A stretch of 64,000 nucleotides of DNA from Suillus spraguei (Eukaryota; Basidiomycota; Agaricomycetes; Boletales; Suillaceae): positions 186,001-250,000 of the forward strand of contig JABCPU010000043.1 of NCBI GenBank assembly GCA_016800925.1, in the 5' to 3' direction. Below the pieces are notes generated by a model. The model saw only the letters and a list, made by a program, of their open reading frames with translations, did not search any database and had not been told where the DNA came from. Of this stretch, positions 44,560 through 55,203 are shown piece after piece; positions within the stretch are counted from its first letter, which is position 1, and every line of letters starts with the position of its first letter. The translations under genes were made by a program, and so were the position numbers.

Positions 44560-45576
44560 ATGAGATCTCAACCAGCAGTCAGATTTTATGAACCTCCGGT
44601 CACTGAATACAACTCAATGGATGTGGATGACTCAACCGACTCCCAGATTTCACTAGGTATGTTGTGCTTTCAGTACAGCTCTCAATTGACTGGAGATGGA
44701 CCAGATGCACTGGATGATGTATACCTTGGGCCAGATGATGAGACTGAGTCCCGGATTTCATCAGGTATGTGTTGCTTTGAGTGTATCTTACAATTGACTG
44801 GACATTTATTAGATCCATGTGAAGATGTATACCTTGGGCCGGATGATGAGATCAACTATGATTCTGGGTCATCAGGTGTTCCGGATGTCTTGGATGCAGT
44901 TCCTGGTAGGTTTCTCAATTCACATTTAGATAATGCAACTGTGGATGTTCATTCAATCCATCCAGACCATTTATGCCCGGCTCAGCCTGAGGAACTGCCT
45001 TTGTTCAACAATCCAGACTTGTACCTAGGGCCTGATGATGATCTTATTGATTGTGATGAAGCACCGGAATGTGCTGATGTTGAGATTGATGCTCTGGCTA
45101 TCCCAGGAATAGCAATTCCAGGTGAGTTCATTCATACAATCTCATTTTTATTGTTGATGTGATGTCCCAAGCACATGCAACACCTCCTAAACGTCAGTCC
45201 CCCATACCGGAACTCAGCAATGAAGACCTGCGTGCCATGCTTAGGGAGTTCATGCCCCTAGGGTCATATGATCAAACAGAATGTGAGCATTTAATTGTTC
45301 ATCATGTATCTTTCTGCTAATTTTCTTGAAGTTGAATCAATTCTGGATTGCCTGGACCATTACCAACAGCGTCATGGCCATCTTCTGGAGCCTACCATAC
45401 ATCAACTCCTCGAGGCTGACCGACCATTCCGAGTGGCTTGGGCTGACACATCCGACAAACTCAGAAGAGCTGATATGGACCTCCGGAGGTTGCAAAGGGC
45501 CAAACAGATGAGCTCTGAATTGCTGCTTGTATTAGATACCCTCATTGAAAAGTGTGATGATCAACCCCATATGTAA
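44560..45576 (+). CDS. Acidic repeat protein of the KDZ element, intact, 305 aa, unknown function
   Basis: Exons 44560-45121, 45172-45282 and 45332-45576 join in phase to 918 nt; the introns are 50 and 49 bp, GT-AG. The N-terminal two thirds repeat an acidic unit three times: DDVYLGPDDETESRISSGM, EDVYLGPDDEINYDSGSSG and PDLYLGPDDDLIDCD. Two Cys-rich links (LCFQYSSQLTG, CCFECILQLTG) separate them. The last exon is a basic, heptad-like helix (LRRADMDLRRLQRAKQMSSE). It is divergently placed 218 bp from the zinc-cluster gene start, so the two may share a promoter. I recognise no family. Acid repeat plus coiled coil suggests protein-protein contact only. Confidence 0.72.
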
Positions 45577-46135
45577 ATATTTGGATATTCATTCACATAC
45601 TTACATCATGTTCACCACTGAATTTTTCATGTATAACAATGACATTTCCAATTGATTTTAGATGATGCACACACCCAATTGTCACATTCCAACAGCCAAT
45701 TATTGATTCCCAGGGTCCGGAGCTCGGTGATTGGGATTCATCCGGAACTCGGTGATCAGGTTTTGTGATATTTGGATATTCATTCACATACTTAAATCAT
45801 GTGAACCACTGAATTTTTCATGTATATCAATGACAGTTCCAATGTATTTTAGATGATGCACAAACCCTAATCTCTAATACCAACTACCAATGATTGATAC
45901 TTGGGTGCCAGACCTCGGTGATCGGGAGTCGTCCAGAACTCGGTGATCAGGATACGTCCGGAACTCGGTGCTTAGGATTCAACATTTTGGAAGTGGGACA
46001 CTGTGTTTTAAGAAGTGTGACAAATGATGAAAATGTGGTAAACATGGGGGCAGTTTGGTATATGTACATTATTTCCTTCCCCTTGCCCTGGTTACTCGAA
46101 GTGTACTCTCTACCGGCTTTTGAGACTTACTCCGG
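45577..46135. repeat. Non-coding spacer with a duplicated ~100-bp block
   Basis: The block starting atatttggatattcattcac occurs at 45577 and ~45769 and is followed each time by gattttagatgatgcaca or close to it. Between and after are tccggaactcggtgatcagg words, related to the satellite arrays. Confidence 0.6.
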
Positions 46136-49100
46136 GTGGTCCTTGCGGATGGTTCAATGACAGCTTTCTTGCCTTGTATACTCCTTGGTTCCGGCGATGC
46201 GTTCCTCTCTTCCACTTCCTCAGTGATCCCGGCCAGGAGGTCGCCCATCCGTGATGTCAAAAGTGCACCTGCCTTGGCCGGCCTGGCCGGGCGAGGCTCC
46301 GGCATTGAACATTCCCACAGGGTAGAAGCAAGGGGCAGCAAGGGTAGAAAGATTTGGGTCAAGGTCCCACTTGCAAGCACAAGACGACGAGCCTACAGGT
46401 CCATGCCTCACTCTCCCCCAGAATCACCAACACTTCAGCCTGTTCAGGCACCACCTCCTTGGGATGACTTTCCTGACAATACTTATGAGCAAGACCAAGG
46501 CTCATTTGAGCCATTGCAACTCCCAAAAACCATGGCAAGTTCATGTTAAATGTTGGAGTGTCATTCAAACTATAGCTCAATATAAAAAATGCAGAGTCAA
46601 AATGACTACCTCAGGCAATGGCTGCCAAGGCAGGAATCATATCTGCATCACCTCCTGGATCAAGAAGCTCCACCAGAAGACAGGAGATGCATCATCTGCC
46701 ACCAGGATGGGGTCTACAAATGTCAAGATTGTCTTGGCGAGCCTCTCTATTGCACGGGCTGTTGCAGGAGTCAACATCGTTGCAATCCTTTCCACTGGAT
46801 CAGTCAATGGAATGGTCAATTCTTCGAGCGGAGTTGTCTTGCTCATGTGGGACTCACCATACACCTTGGGCATGATGGCAAACAATGTCTGGTGCTCACA
46901 GATAGGTGGGATTTGTTTGAAGGAGATGAACCTGAAGACCAGCTTGAGCCTGAAGATCTTCCGTCTGTGTCGGGACCTGAGTTCCAGCTGAAGGAAAACA
47001 CCATGGTCATCATTGACAAGTCTGGAGTTCACTGCCTCGAGGTTTGCTGCTGTGATTGTCCAAATGCCATGAGTCCGGACATTCAAATGTTTCGGCATGG
47101 ATTTTTCCCTGCATCATTTAACAGGCTGAAGACCATGTTTACCTTCGGAGTGCTGGATGATTTTCTATTGGACAACCTTGAATGCGGCACCTCCGCAATG
47201 AACTATTACAGTAAGCTCCGGCGAATGACCTCGAGCATGTTTCCACACCTTGTTCCGGTAATGCTATTTGTGCTTCATCTAAAGGACATGATGTTGACAC
47301 AGGCCGTGGCAAGGATCGATACTGAGAGCTCATGAGAGTCGCTCGACAGTGGAGGCAGTTGAAGACCATGAAATGGCATGGCTATGGCCATCGTTCTGAC
47401 ATCCCGAACGCAGGAGATCTTGCATTATTTTGCCCGGCATGTCCTCAGCCTGGGATTAATGTATCTTTGTCAGGGGATGAATCACTTGATGAGTGAGTCA
47501 TGTTCAATACTGAAGTGAACTCGGCGATGATAAGAACTCCAAGCTGGAAATACACCTGGTCATTTGTGATGGACGGAAATTTCAAAGCTGAACACCTGCA
47601 TCCCATTAATCCCCTCGATGAAGGGGTTGTGGCATGTGCATGGACATCAGGACAGTTGCTATGTCCAATATGCTTCGAATTTTATTGAAGGCATTGGCCG
47701 GATTGATGGAGAGATCATGGAGACCCTATGGGCGCGTCTCAACCTGATTTCCCCTGCCGCTCGGGGAATGTCATCCCCGCACTGAAAGGAATGTCTTGAT
47801 TATCAGATGAATGATTCCAATTTCTGCAAGATGATCCGCATGAAAAGGACTCTTTGCCAGAAATACAAGCTGGCGAAGAATGGCATCGCCGAAAGTGGCA
47901 AGGCTTTTGACAGACTTGATGAAGCTGCACCCGGCAATTTAAAGACACAATGGTTAGCCAGCGAGATGGTCGCTCAGTCCAAGAGAATCAGGGATCCTGC
48001 GGCGATGGATTTATATGAAATCAATATCAAGAAGGGTAAGTTAACATTCTTTGTCTCCGTGGAGCTCCGCATTCATTTTTCACTTAGCACCAAGCAAAAA
48101 GGAGATCGAGCTTAGACTACTAGAAGCGGGTAATGCCCGTCATGCAGCACCCTCTTGCAGATCTGTGGCAACATGGATATCCATTGGGTTGGCAATTGAA
48201 GAGGCTCAAATTGCATTGCTCATTGAGGTCCGCAGAATTGGAAGACGATCGACGGAGACACAGAGATTAGATATTGCCAGGCAATGCGATCGTATTCAAG
48301 GCCAGATAGATGAATTCACTCGGTCTGCTCTTATGCATCTGGGAGAGGGATTTGATGCAGATGACGATCCTGACAACTTGAACATAGATATTCTTGACGA
48401 TATCGATGATGACCTGGCAGATTTCACCGAGACATCTGATGCATGGACAAACTCCCCTGAGCTCACCATAATTCCATTGCCATCAAACCTCGGGGTTGAA
48501 CATTGCAGACGCTGTATGGCAGAGGATCTGATTCCATTGGAGATGTTGCTTCGTGAAGGGCAGGCCAATGATGCCCTGCACAATCTCCGCATTCACTTAT
48601 ACAACAAGGCTATCCTGTTCTGAACAACAGTTAGGCAAGCCAAATCTCAAGCCCTAAAAACTCGAGCGTGGTCCCAGGTGACATCAGTGCAGCAGGCAGT
48701 ATCCCTACATGCCAGTATATATACAAAAACCAGGAAGCAAATGATACAACTTGAGCCAGGGCCAGACCAGCTTCAGAAATTCAAACCCCTGCTTCACGAG
48801 CAGCTCAAAATCAGCACTGCCATCGGCAATCCAAATGCCCGAGGTCAGCGAAATGAGTCCCTCGCTTGGTTCTGGTCAGTGGAAGTCGATATGGAGGGTC
48901 CAGAAAATTCGTGGAATGAGGAATGTGAGTTCGGGCATGCTTGATATATTCCATGGTGAGCTGACAGGACCCATCCCAAGTTTACCGAGTTCATTGGCTT
49001 CGAGCAAAGGCACTACGGGATCGATGGATGGAAGAAATATCATTGGTGCAATCAGAGATGGATTGGACGTGCAACTTTTTCTTGTGGAAGGCAATCCAAT

Positions 49101-49255
49101 GTGGTGCCCGGATGCAGGAATCATTGTTGAAACAACTTCCAGGTCATGCATGCTATGCCGGAAGGCAGTCTCAAATGTATTCCTTACTAGCTCAGGATGC
49201 ACAGGCAGCATTTCAAGACCTGCAGCCCTCATTGATCGATGGTGCACATGAATGA
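46136..49255 (+). pseudogene. CxC2/KDZ transposase, decayed
   Basis: The exact start is unclear; clear homology begins ~46325 with WVKVPLASTRRRAYRSM. After a probable intron ending 46594 come DYLRQWLPRQESYLHHLLD and the CxC2-type cysteine cluster CIICHQDGVYKCQDC, LYCTGCCRSQHRC, NPFHWISQWNGQFF. Next are FRHGFFPASFNRLKTMFTF and LDDFLLDNLECGTSAMNYYS. The KDZ core reads WSFVMDGNFKAEHL (Asp codon ~47572) and, after an internal deletion at ~47645, GRIDGEIMETLWARLNLIS and ARGMSSPH. The C-terminal part (LRLLEAGNARHAAPSCRSVA, QIQALLIEV-like, LAWFWSVEV, QLPGHACYAGRQSQMYSLL) runs to 49255. TGA codons at ~47318, 47783-47785 and ~48621 stand at Arg positions. The deletion removed ~300 codons of the core, so this copy cannot transpose itself. 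Confidence 0.85.
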
Positions 49256-49426
49256 ATTTGTTTTGTTGATGAAACGCATATTTGACACCCAAACATTGAG
49301 TCCCGGGAATTGTCCGGGTCAGCCCATGTCGGAGTTTGAATCTCTAATCCATCCATCAGTGACTCATATCATCCGCTCTTCACCATCTGTCAGTGTCATT
49401 CCCAGCGTCACACTCTTGCATTAGCC

Positions 49427-50229
49427 ATGCCTGAAACTCCTGCATCCACATCTGGCACTCCAAATACTGGACATCACTGGCAACCCATGAAGCTGAACCT
49501 TCAAGATATTTCTTGTACTTTGAATATGGCTGCATCGCGCATCCGCGCATGTATCTCTCAATATCAGATGGAGGCTGCTAACAACCCTCCCTCTTCTGCC
49601 CAGATCATGTACTTTAAAGCCGGGTTGCAATGGGAGATCAATGTAAGTGACTGATTACCGGATGACCAGCTGACTTTTTTGGGCAATGCTGAGATTTCCA
49701 ACAGACATTTGTTATGCCACTCCTGCAGTACTCAGCTGCAAGGAACATCATTTCTGTTGTTCCAAGCCCCGTCGCTCATGTCCTGACATTGTATCCCATG
49801 CTCACCTGGAACACTGTTCCAGACCACATCTTTTCATCCCACCTATGTCAGTTTGATGATGTTGCAGCTCCAGGACATCCATCCTGGATTATTCCCAGCT
49901 ATGATACTCCATGGTGGATGGGACACACCGAAATTCCGAATGAACCATGGCAATGGGGTCAGATCATGAGGTCCTGTGTCATTCACTACCAGCATTGGAT
50001 GGAAAATGGAGTTGAGGATGATGGTTTGGTTCTTCCTGAGGAGGTAAATGACTCATCAGGCCCATCAGTGATGGGACTTAAGATGATTCGAGCACACCTG
50101 GTAGCATTGATGGAGGAGCAAGATGAGGGTATCCATGAGAAGATGGCAGAGGTGAAGATGTACACTGACATGCTACAGAGATTGAAGAGAGGCAGGGGAG
50201 TGGAGTCCTCTTCACTGTGTTTAGATTAG
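49427..50229 (+). CDS. Intact two-exon gene of the KDZ element, 246 aa, unknown function
   Basis: Exons 49427-49642 and 49705-50229 join in phase across a 62-bp GT-AG intron, giving 741 nt. Landmarks: LNMAASRIRACISQYQMEAA, FVMPLLQYSAARNIISVVPS, LYPMLTWNTVPDHIF, a Trp-rich stretch PSWIIPSYDTPWWMGHTEIP, and a C-terminal coiled coil (MIRAHLVALMEEQDEGIHEK). No zinc motif, signal peptide or enzyme signature. It begins 172 bp after the transposase stop, same strand. Being undamaged beside a ruined transposase suggests recent activity or selection. Function unknown. Confidence 0.7.
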
Positions 50230-50279
50230 AATGGTCTTCATTTCATACATGATGTAAAATATTTCATTCCGTCCAAATG

Positions 50280-52070
50280 ATTGTCTTGACTCCCAAATAT
50301 TTTGTTCCAGATTTTGAGGACTGGATGTCAAGATCCGGATGTAGAGTCCTAAATCCCAAATGCTGAGTGGTGAATGCCCGAGTGCCATGGTACTTAGAAT
50401 TTGGGACTCAATTCATGGGACTCGACTTCCGAATGGCAAGATTGCCTCACATATTTCTGAGTGGTGAGTCACGAATCTTAGGTACCGAACCCCAAACCCC
50501 ACAATTGTGGACTACCGGATTTCATGGTTCGGGGTTCAGCAATCAAGGTTCGAGACGAAATAGATATCTGTGCGACAGTGCGGGGTTCGGCACTTAACAT
50601 GTGTGCATCCATATCATTCACAATGTTGTGAGTCCTGAGTCCCGAGTCCCAGCTGCCGGAGTTCAGGGTTCAGCACCCAACATGTGTGGATTATTCTGAG
50701 TGCCGAGTGCCGAGTGCCGAGTTCTGGGTGGCGGGGCTCGGCAGTTGGCGTTCGGCACTTAACATGTGTGCATCAATATCATTCACAATGTTGTGTGTCC
50801 CGAGTCCCGAGTTCCGGCTGCCGGGGTTCGGGGTTCGGCACTTTACATGTGGGAATCAGTATCTTTCACAATGTTGTGAGTCCCGAGTTCTGGCTGCCGG
50901 AGTTCGGGGTTCAGCACTCAACATGTGTGGATTATTCTGAGTGCCGAGTGCTGAGTTCCGGGTGCCGGGGCTCGGCAGTCGGCGTTCGGCACTTAACATG
51001 TGTGCATCAATATCATTCACAATGTTGTGAGTCCCGAGTTCCGGCTGCCGGAGCTCGGGGTTCGGCACTCAACATGTGTGGATTATTCTGAGTGCCGAGT
51101 GCTGAGTTCCGGGTGCCGGGGCTTGGCAGTCGGCGTTCAGCACTTAACATGTGTGCATCAATATCATTCACAATGTTGTGAGTCCCGAGTTCCGGCTGCC
51201 GGAGCTCAGGGTTCGGCACTCAACATGTGTGGATTATTCTGAGTGCTGAGTGCCGAGTTCCGGGTGCCGGGGCTCGGCAGTTGGCATTCGGCACTTAACA
51301 TGTGTGCATCAATATCATTCACAATGTTGTGTGTCCTGAGTCCCAAGTTCTGGCTGCCGGGGTTCCGGGTTCGGCACTTGATATGTGGGAATCAGTATCT
51401 TTCACATTGTTCTAAGTCCTGAGTCCCGACTGCCGGCTGCCGGGGTTCGGGCTTCAGCCCTTAACATATGTGGCTCACTAAATTTCACATGATTCTGAGT
51501 GCCGAGTGCCGAGTTCCGGGTTCCGGGGTTCAGCATTTGGCGTTCGGCACTTTACATGTAGGAATCAATATCTTTCTCGTTGTTCTGAGTCCCAAGTCCC
51601 GACCGCTGGCTGCCGGGGTTCGGAGTTTGGCTCTCAACATGTGTGGATCAATGACTTGCACATTATTCTAAGTCCCGAGTCCCGAGTGCCGGCTGCCGGG
51701 GTTCGGAGTTCGTCATTTATGATATGTGAATTCACATCTTTCACATTGTTCTGAGTCCCGAGTCCCGAGTTCCGGCTGCCGGAGTTTGGGATTTGGCACT
51801 CACTATATGTGAATTCATATTTTTCACATTGGTATCAGTCCTGAGTCCCGAGTGCCGGCTGCCGGGGTTCGGTGTTCGGCAGTCAAAATGTGTGGATCAA
51901 AGTCTGTTGCCTCACATTGTGCTGCCTCACACTTTGCTGAGTCCCGAGTGTGAAGCCTGAATTCGGACTATCGATCATTGAGTCCCGAATTTCGAGGATT
52001 GAGTCCCAAATCCCGAGATACACAGAGTTAGGGACTCAATTCATGGAACTCGACTTCCGACTTGAGTTCC
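50280..52070. repeat. Right subterminal satellite array of the KDZ element
   Basis: A ~125-bp and a ~105-bp unit alternate at 50640-51320: gagtgccgagtgccgagttc, ggcgttcggcacttaacatg, tgtgcatcaatatcattcac, then gtcccgagttccggctgccg and cggggttcggcactcaacat. It becomes more diverged toward 51900. Same sequence family as 40400-42010. No genes. Confidence 0.8.
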
Positions 52071-52154
52071 AGAACTGTTGATGCTCTAATTGGTACATGG
52101 TATTCGTGTGTTGCTACTAACATGGGTAACAACTCTTTCAACTTCTTTGATCTT

Positions 52155-53460
52155 TCACACTGTGGTTAGTATGTGGCCTTCAACCATAGCCCATCCACAT
52201 GAGGGAACCCCAGCATAAATGTGCACAGAATCCCTCATATACCATGCCCAAGCAATCCGATCCCCTTCCCCTCCATCAACCCCATGTCTCACAATTCTTC
52301 CCGAAAATGCAATCATACAGCCGGAATCATACCTGAATTCCAGCTGAAGGCTTGGCATACTCATCCGAGCATTAGAATAGTTCCCCACAGTGGTGAGAAT
52401 ATCGAAGCATTCAGGAATCGATAAATGGTCTCGATGATTGGGGGTTTCCCAATTGGAAATGATGGAGAGGCTGTTAAACACGGATGCCCAGTACTGCAGG
52501 GTCTCTGGCATCTGTGGCAGTTCCTTGCTCACTGCCTTATCTCCAAGGTGTGACAAGGCTCATAACCCTGCAAAATACTGCTGAGGATGCATGACCCTGA
52601 GTGCCGCCGATGCGATGGCTGCCGGCCTTGCAATAGCTTTGAGGATATTCTCAGAGGAGGGTCCCTTCAATGATGCAGATACCTCCGGATCTGACAGATT
52701 CTATGGGATTGGTGAGTTTGACTCCAGAAATCACCATCTCATCACATCCTACCTCGTGGCCCTGTTGAAACCATGCCGGAGATAAATTGATGCATCTGGG
52801 AGTTGACCCAACATTTTCCGAGCCCTGTTTGAACCATTCTTGATTATATCGCCAATTGCCATCAGCCTTTACACTTTTTCGAGGCTTGGACCCAGCAAAT
52901 CGGTGGCCACCCTGATTTCCTTCTGTAGGTACCATTTGATATTCAATATCCATTGAGTAACAATCTACACATTACGCACCTGGGTGGTCTCGGTCAGGGC
53001 GTCCGGAAGGTACCATGCGATGATGGTACTGGAAACATCGATAATTGTGGCAGGTTTGTCCACCAACTTTGTGCCCTCATGGCCAGGAGGACACCTCTCA
53101 AGCAATTTCTCCTCTTTCTCCTCATTATGCCCAGTGTTCTTTGGGGATATCAATTTGCTATATCTTGCAATATCAATCTGCATCTTAACTGTCATGAAGG
53201 AATTTGAATGATCAAACACATTTTCAACATCTGCAGGAAGACCCACTGGGATTTTTATATGCCTTTATGAGTACATCAGCCAAGCGATCGCATGCCATCA
53301 CCAGATCAGTGTCCAGGTTCGGAGAAGGTATAACTGGTTCTCCTCCAGTCTTCTCTGCATTGAATTTTTGTTCAGTATATGCCCCTGCTTCATGAGTGAT
53401 GGCCAGGGCCCAAGTGCGCCAGATTTTTATGTCACAAGTGGACATGGAAGAAGTGTTCAT
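52155..53460 (-). pseudogene. TET/JBP-family 2-oxoglutarate Fe(II) dioxygenase, cargo of the KDZ element
   Basis: Minus-strand order: 53460 onward MNTSSMSTCDIKIWRTWALA; a frameshift at ~53236; PATIIDVSSTIIAWYLPDAL; intron 52979-52912; exon from 52911 with NWRYNQEWFKQGSENVG and the family landmark CINLSPAWFQQGHE; a frame change near 52660; ILKAIARPAAIASAALRVMH; TGA at 52557-52559; and an open 133-codon end. That end holds the catalytic signature: SNWETPNHRDHLS (H-x-D iron ligands), GCMIAFSGRIVRHGV (distal His) and GDRIAWAWYMRDSVH (Arg expected to bind 2-oxoglutarate). TET/JBP enzymes oxidise 5-methylcytosine or thymine in DNA. Mushroom genomes carry expanded TET/JBP genes linked with KDZ transposons. 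The catalytic core looks undamaged but the full reading frame is broken at about three places. Confidence 0.82.
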
Positions 53461-54189
53461 GTTGGAAGTTGATATTGGAAGATCAGACGCTGAATGCTGG
53501 ATGTCCAGACTTTGGTGTTAAAGGGGGTGGAGATAGCGAGGATCAGATAAGGGAACCTTGGATGATGTTGGCTTTCAAAGCTGTATTATCATCCATTGCT
53601 CAATGAAATACCAGATGATTGGAAGTGTGCTGGATATCTGATATTTATTTGTTGAGACCCGGGTTCGGAACTCCGGAACTTGGTATGCTTCACTCAAATT
53701 TTGGGGGTCAGAACTGGGTGTCTTGTATTGACTGAATTATGTGTTGAGACCCGGGTCTCGGAACTCGGAACTTGGTATGCTTCATCTGATTTTCAGGGGT
53801 CGGAACTGGGTGTCTTGTAGGGCAACACAAGCCTTGCACCCTGCTTTCCACATTCTACAAGATAACCTAAGCGCCATAAAGGCCATTTCAAGACATCACT
53901 TGCTGCTCCCAGAACTTGGTATGCTTCACTCAAATTTCGGGGGTCGGAACTGGGTGTCTTGTATTGACTGAATTATGTGTCGAGACCCGGGTCTCAGAAC
54001 TCGGAACTTGGTATGCTTCATCTGATTTTCGGGGGCTGGAGCTGGGTGTCTTGTAGGGCAACACAAGCCTCGCACCCCAGTTTCCACATTCTACAAGACA
54101 ACCTAAGCGTCATAAAAGGCCATGTCAAGACAGCACCTGCTGCTCCGGGAACTCAGTAACTGTGATTTATTACCTCCTCTGATTCAGAT
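53461..54189. repeat. Right inner repeat block of the KDZ element
   Basis: A ~245-bp unit is repeated: cgggtctcggaactcggaac, cttggtatgcttcatctgat, gtcttgtagggcaacacaag and ccacattctacaaga occur at ~53748-53890 and ~53992-54130, with a shorter partial copy before each. No coding frame. Confidence 0.7.
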
Positions 54190-54699
54190 GATATGCAACT
54201 CCCTCAGCTCTGTCATGTCTACCATTATCATACACATGGGCCCACCCGTCTATATTTTATACCACCCTCGGCCCACCTGTCTAATATAATATACTGTACA
54301 ACACCCTTGGCCCACCCGTCTAATAAATATTTATATAACACTCTCGGCTCACCCGTCTAATACCCGTCTAATACCCGTCTAATTTAATATGTGTCTGGGC
54401 CCACCCGTGTATGTGATAACAAGTACCCTTCACATACCTGTCTATTTGATACACATCTACCTTGATACACCCATCTACATGATATCCAACTACCTCGGCC
54501 CATCCGTCTACCGGATATTCATGTACATCGGCCCACTCATCTACTCTACATATTCCTTGCATGGGCCCACCCGCTGTCATCGGGAATAATATTCCTCCCG
54601 GCCCATCCGTCATCAACGAGGATATTTTTACCATGGGCCCATGGTCTGCTGGCCTGTATCATATGGGATATTATGCACATCTGTTCACTGTAATATGTG
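54190..54699 (-). repeat. Right terminal inverted repeat of the KDZ element
   Basis: Units of cggcccacccgtctaat with AT-rich spacers, in the opposite orientation to 39668-40170. Near the tip, ATATTTTTACC/GAGGATAT and GGGATATTATG match the left end inverted. The last base before the TSD is 54699. Confidence 0.8.
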
Positions 54700-54830
54700 G
54701 TTCAAGGTTGTGTTTTGCAGCTAGCAACATGATTATGTGAATGGATTCCAGGATTGCAACAGGTGCAAAAACTTCCTGGTAGTCCACGCCTTTGCGCTGT
54801 GTGAAACCGTGCATAACTATGTGGAGTTTG
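54700..54830 (-). pseudogene. pol: Copia reverse transcriptase, N-terminal part
   Basis: Minus strand: LHIVMHGFTQRKGVDYQEVF, then APVAILESIHIIMLLAAKHN and LE at the TSD. It is the direct upstream continuation of 39158-39659 once the KDZ element is removed. Its own upstream part was cut by copy D at 54831. Confidence 0.87.
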
Positions 54831-54874
54831 TGTTACAGTCGTACGTGCCCCTATTCATTTTCCTTTCTATTCTC

Positions 54875-54984
54875 GACATCACATGATATGGAGCTTATTG
54901 CTTGGACACTTCCACTTCCATCAGACATCACATGACTGTATGATTCAACTAGTACATTGTTGATACGTCATATCATGTGATGTC
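54875..54984. mobile_element. 110-bp MITE inside the U3 of the copy D LTR
   Basis: Perfect 16-bp inverted ends, GACATCACATGATATG and CATATCATGTGATGTC. Other LTR copies lack this block. No clear target duplication could be fixed. Confidence 0.6.
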
Positions 54985-55158
54985 ATGACTTCCCATAACT
55001 CCATTCTCGGACTCAGCCGGTTAAGCCTATGTGTACGCTAAACATGTGCTTTCGTCTCTTACTTATGCATTTCAACATGCTTGTATGATACATGCCTTCC
55101 TCATTAGGATATGCACTTATATTCCCACGGTTACCTGGTCTATGCACACATATGTACC

Positions 55159-55203
55159 TATATAAGCACAGTGTACTTGTAGTAGATTCCTTACTTTAAT
55201 CTT
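55159..55203 (+). promoter_or_regulatory. LTR promoter: TATA box and predicted start region
   Basis: TATATAAG at 55159-55166 lies 34 bp before ACTTTAATCTT (55193-55203). That spacing fits transcription starting at or near 55193. All other LTRs of the family keep TATTTAAG or TTTAAG at the same place. Confidence 0.6.

Larger units (their letters stand above)
39668..54699. mobile_element. KDZ (Kyakuja-Dileera-Zisupton) DNA transposon, 15,032 bp, with gene cargo, TSD GTTCAAGG
   Basis: GTTCAAGG is repeated exactly at 39660-39667 and 54700-54707. Joining the flanks with one copy restores the Copia RT codons for KHNLELDQMVV, so the ends are set to the base. Both ends contain inverted related sequence: CAGTGA(A)CA close to each tip, then CATAATATCCC and arrays built on GACGGGTGGGCCG. 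Inside lie five genes: zinc-cluster (-), acidic-repeat (+), CxC2/KDZ transposase (+), a 246-aa gene (+) and TET/JBP (-). An 8-bp duplication fits what I recall of Zisupton-type elements. The transposase is dead in this copy. Confidence 0.85.

Noticed and set aside
46082..46321. Minus-strand 78-codon frame MPEPRPARPAKAGALL... opposite the transposase start
   Set aside because: It looks protein-like and basic, but the plus-strand frame over the same bases carries recognisable KDZ N-terminal sequence, and no splice partner or homologue was seen.
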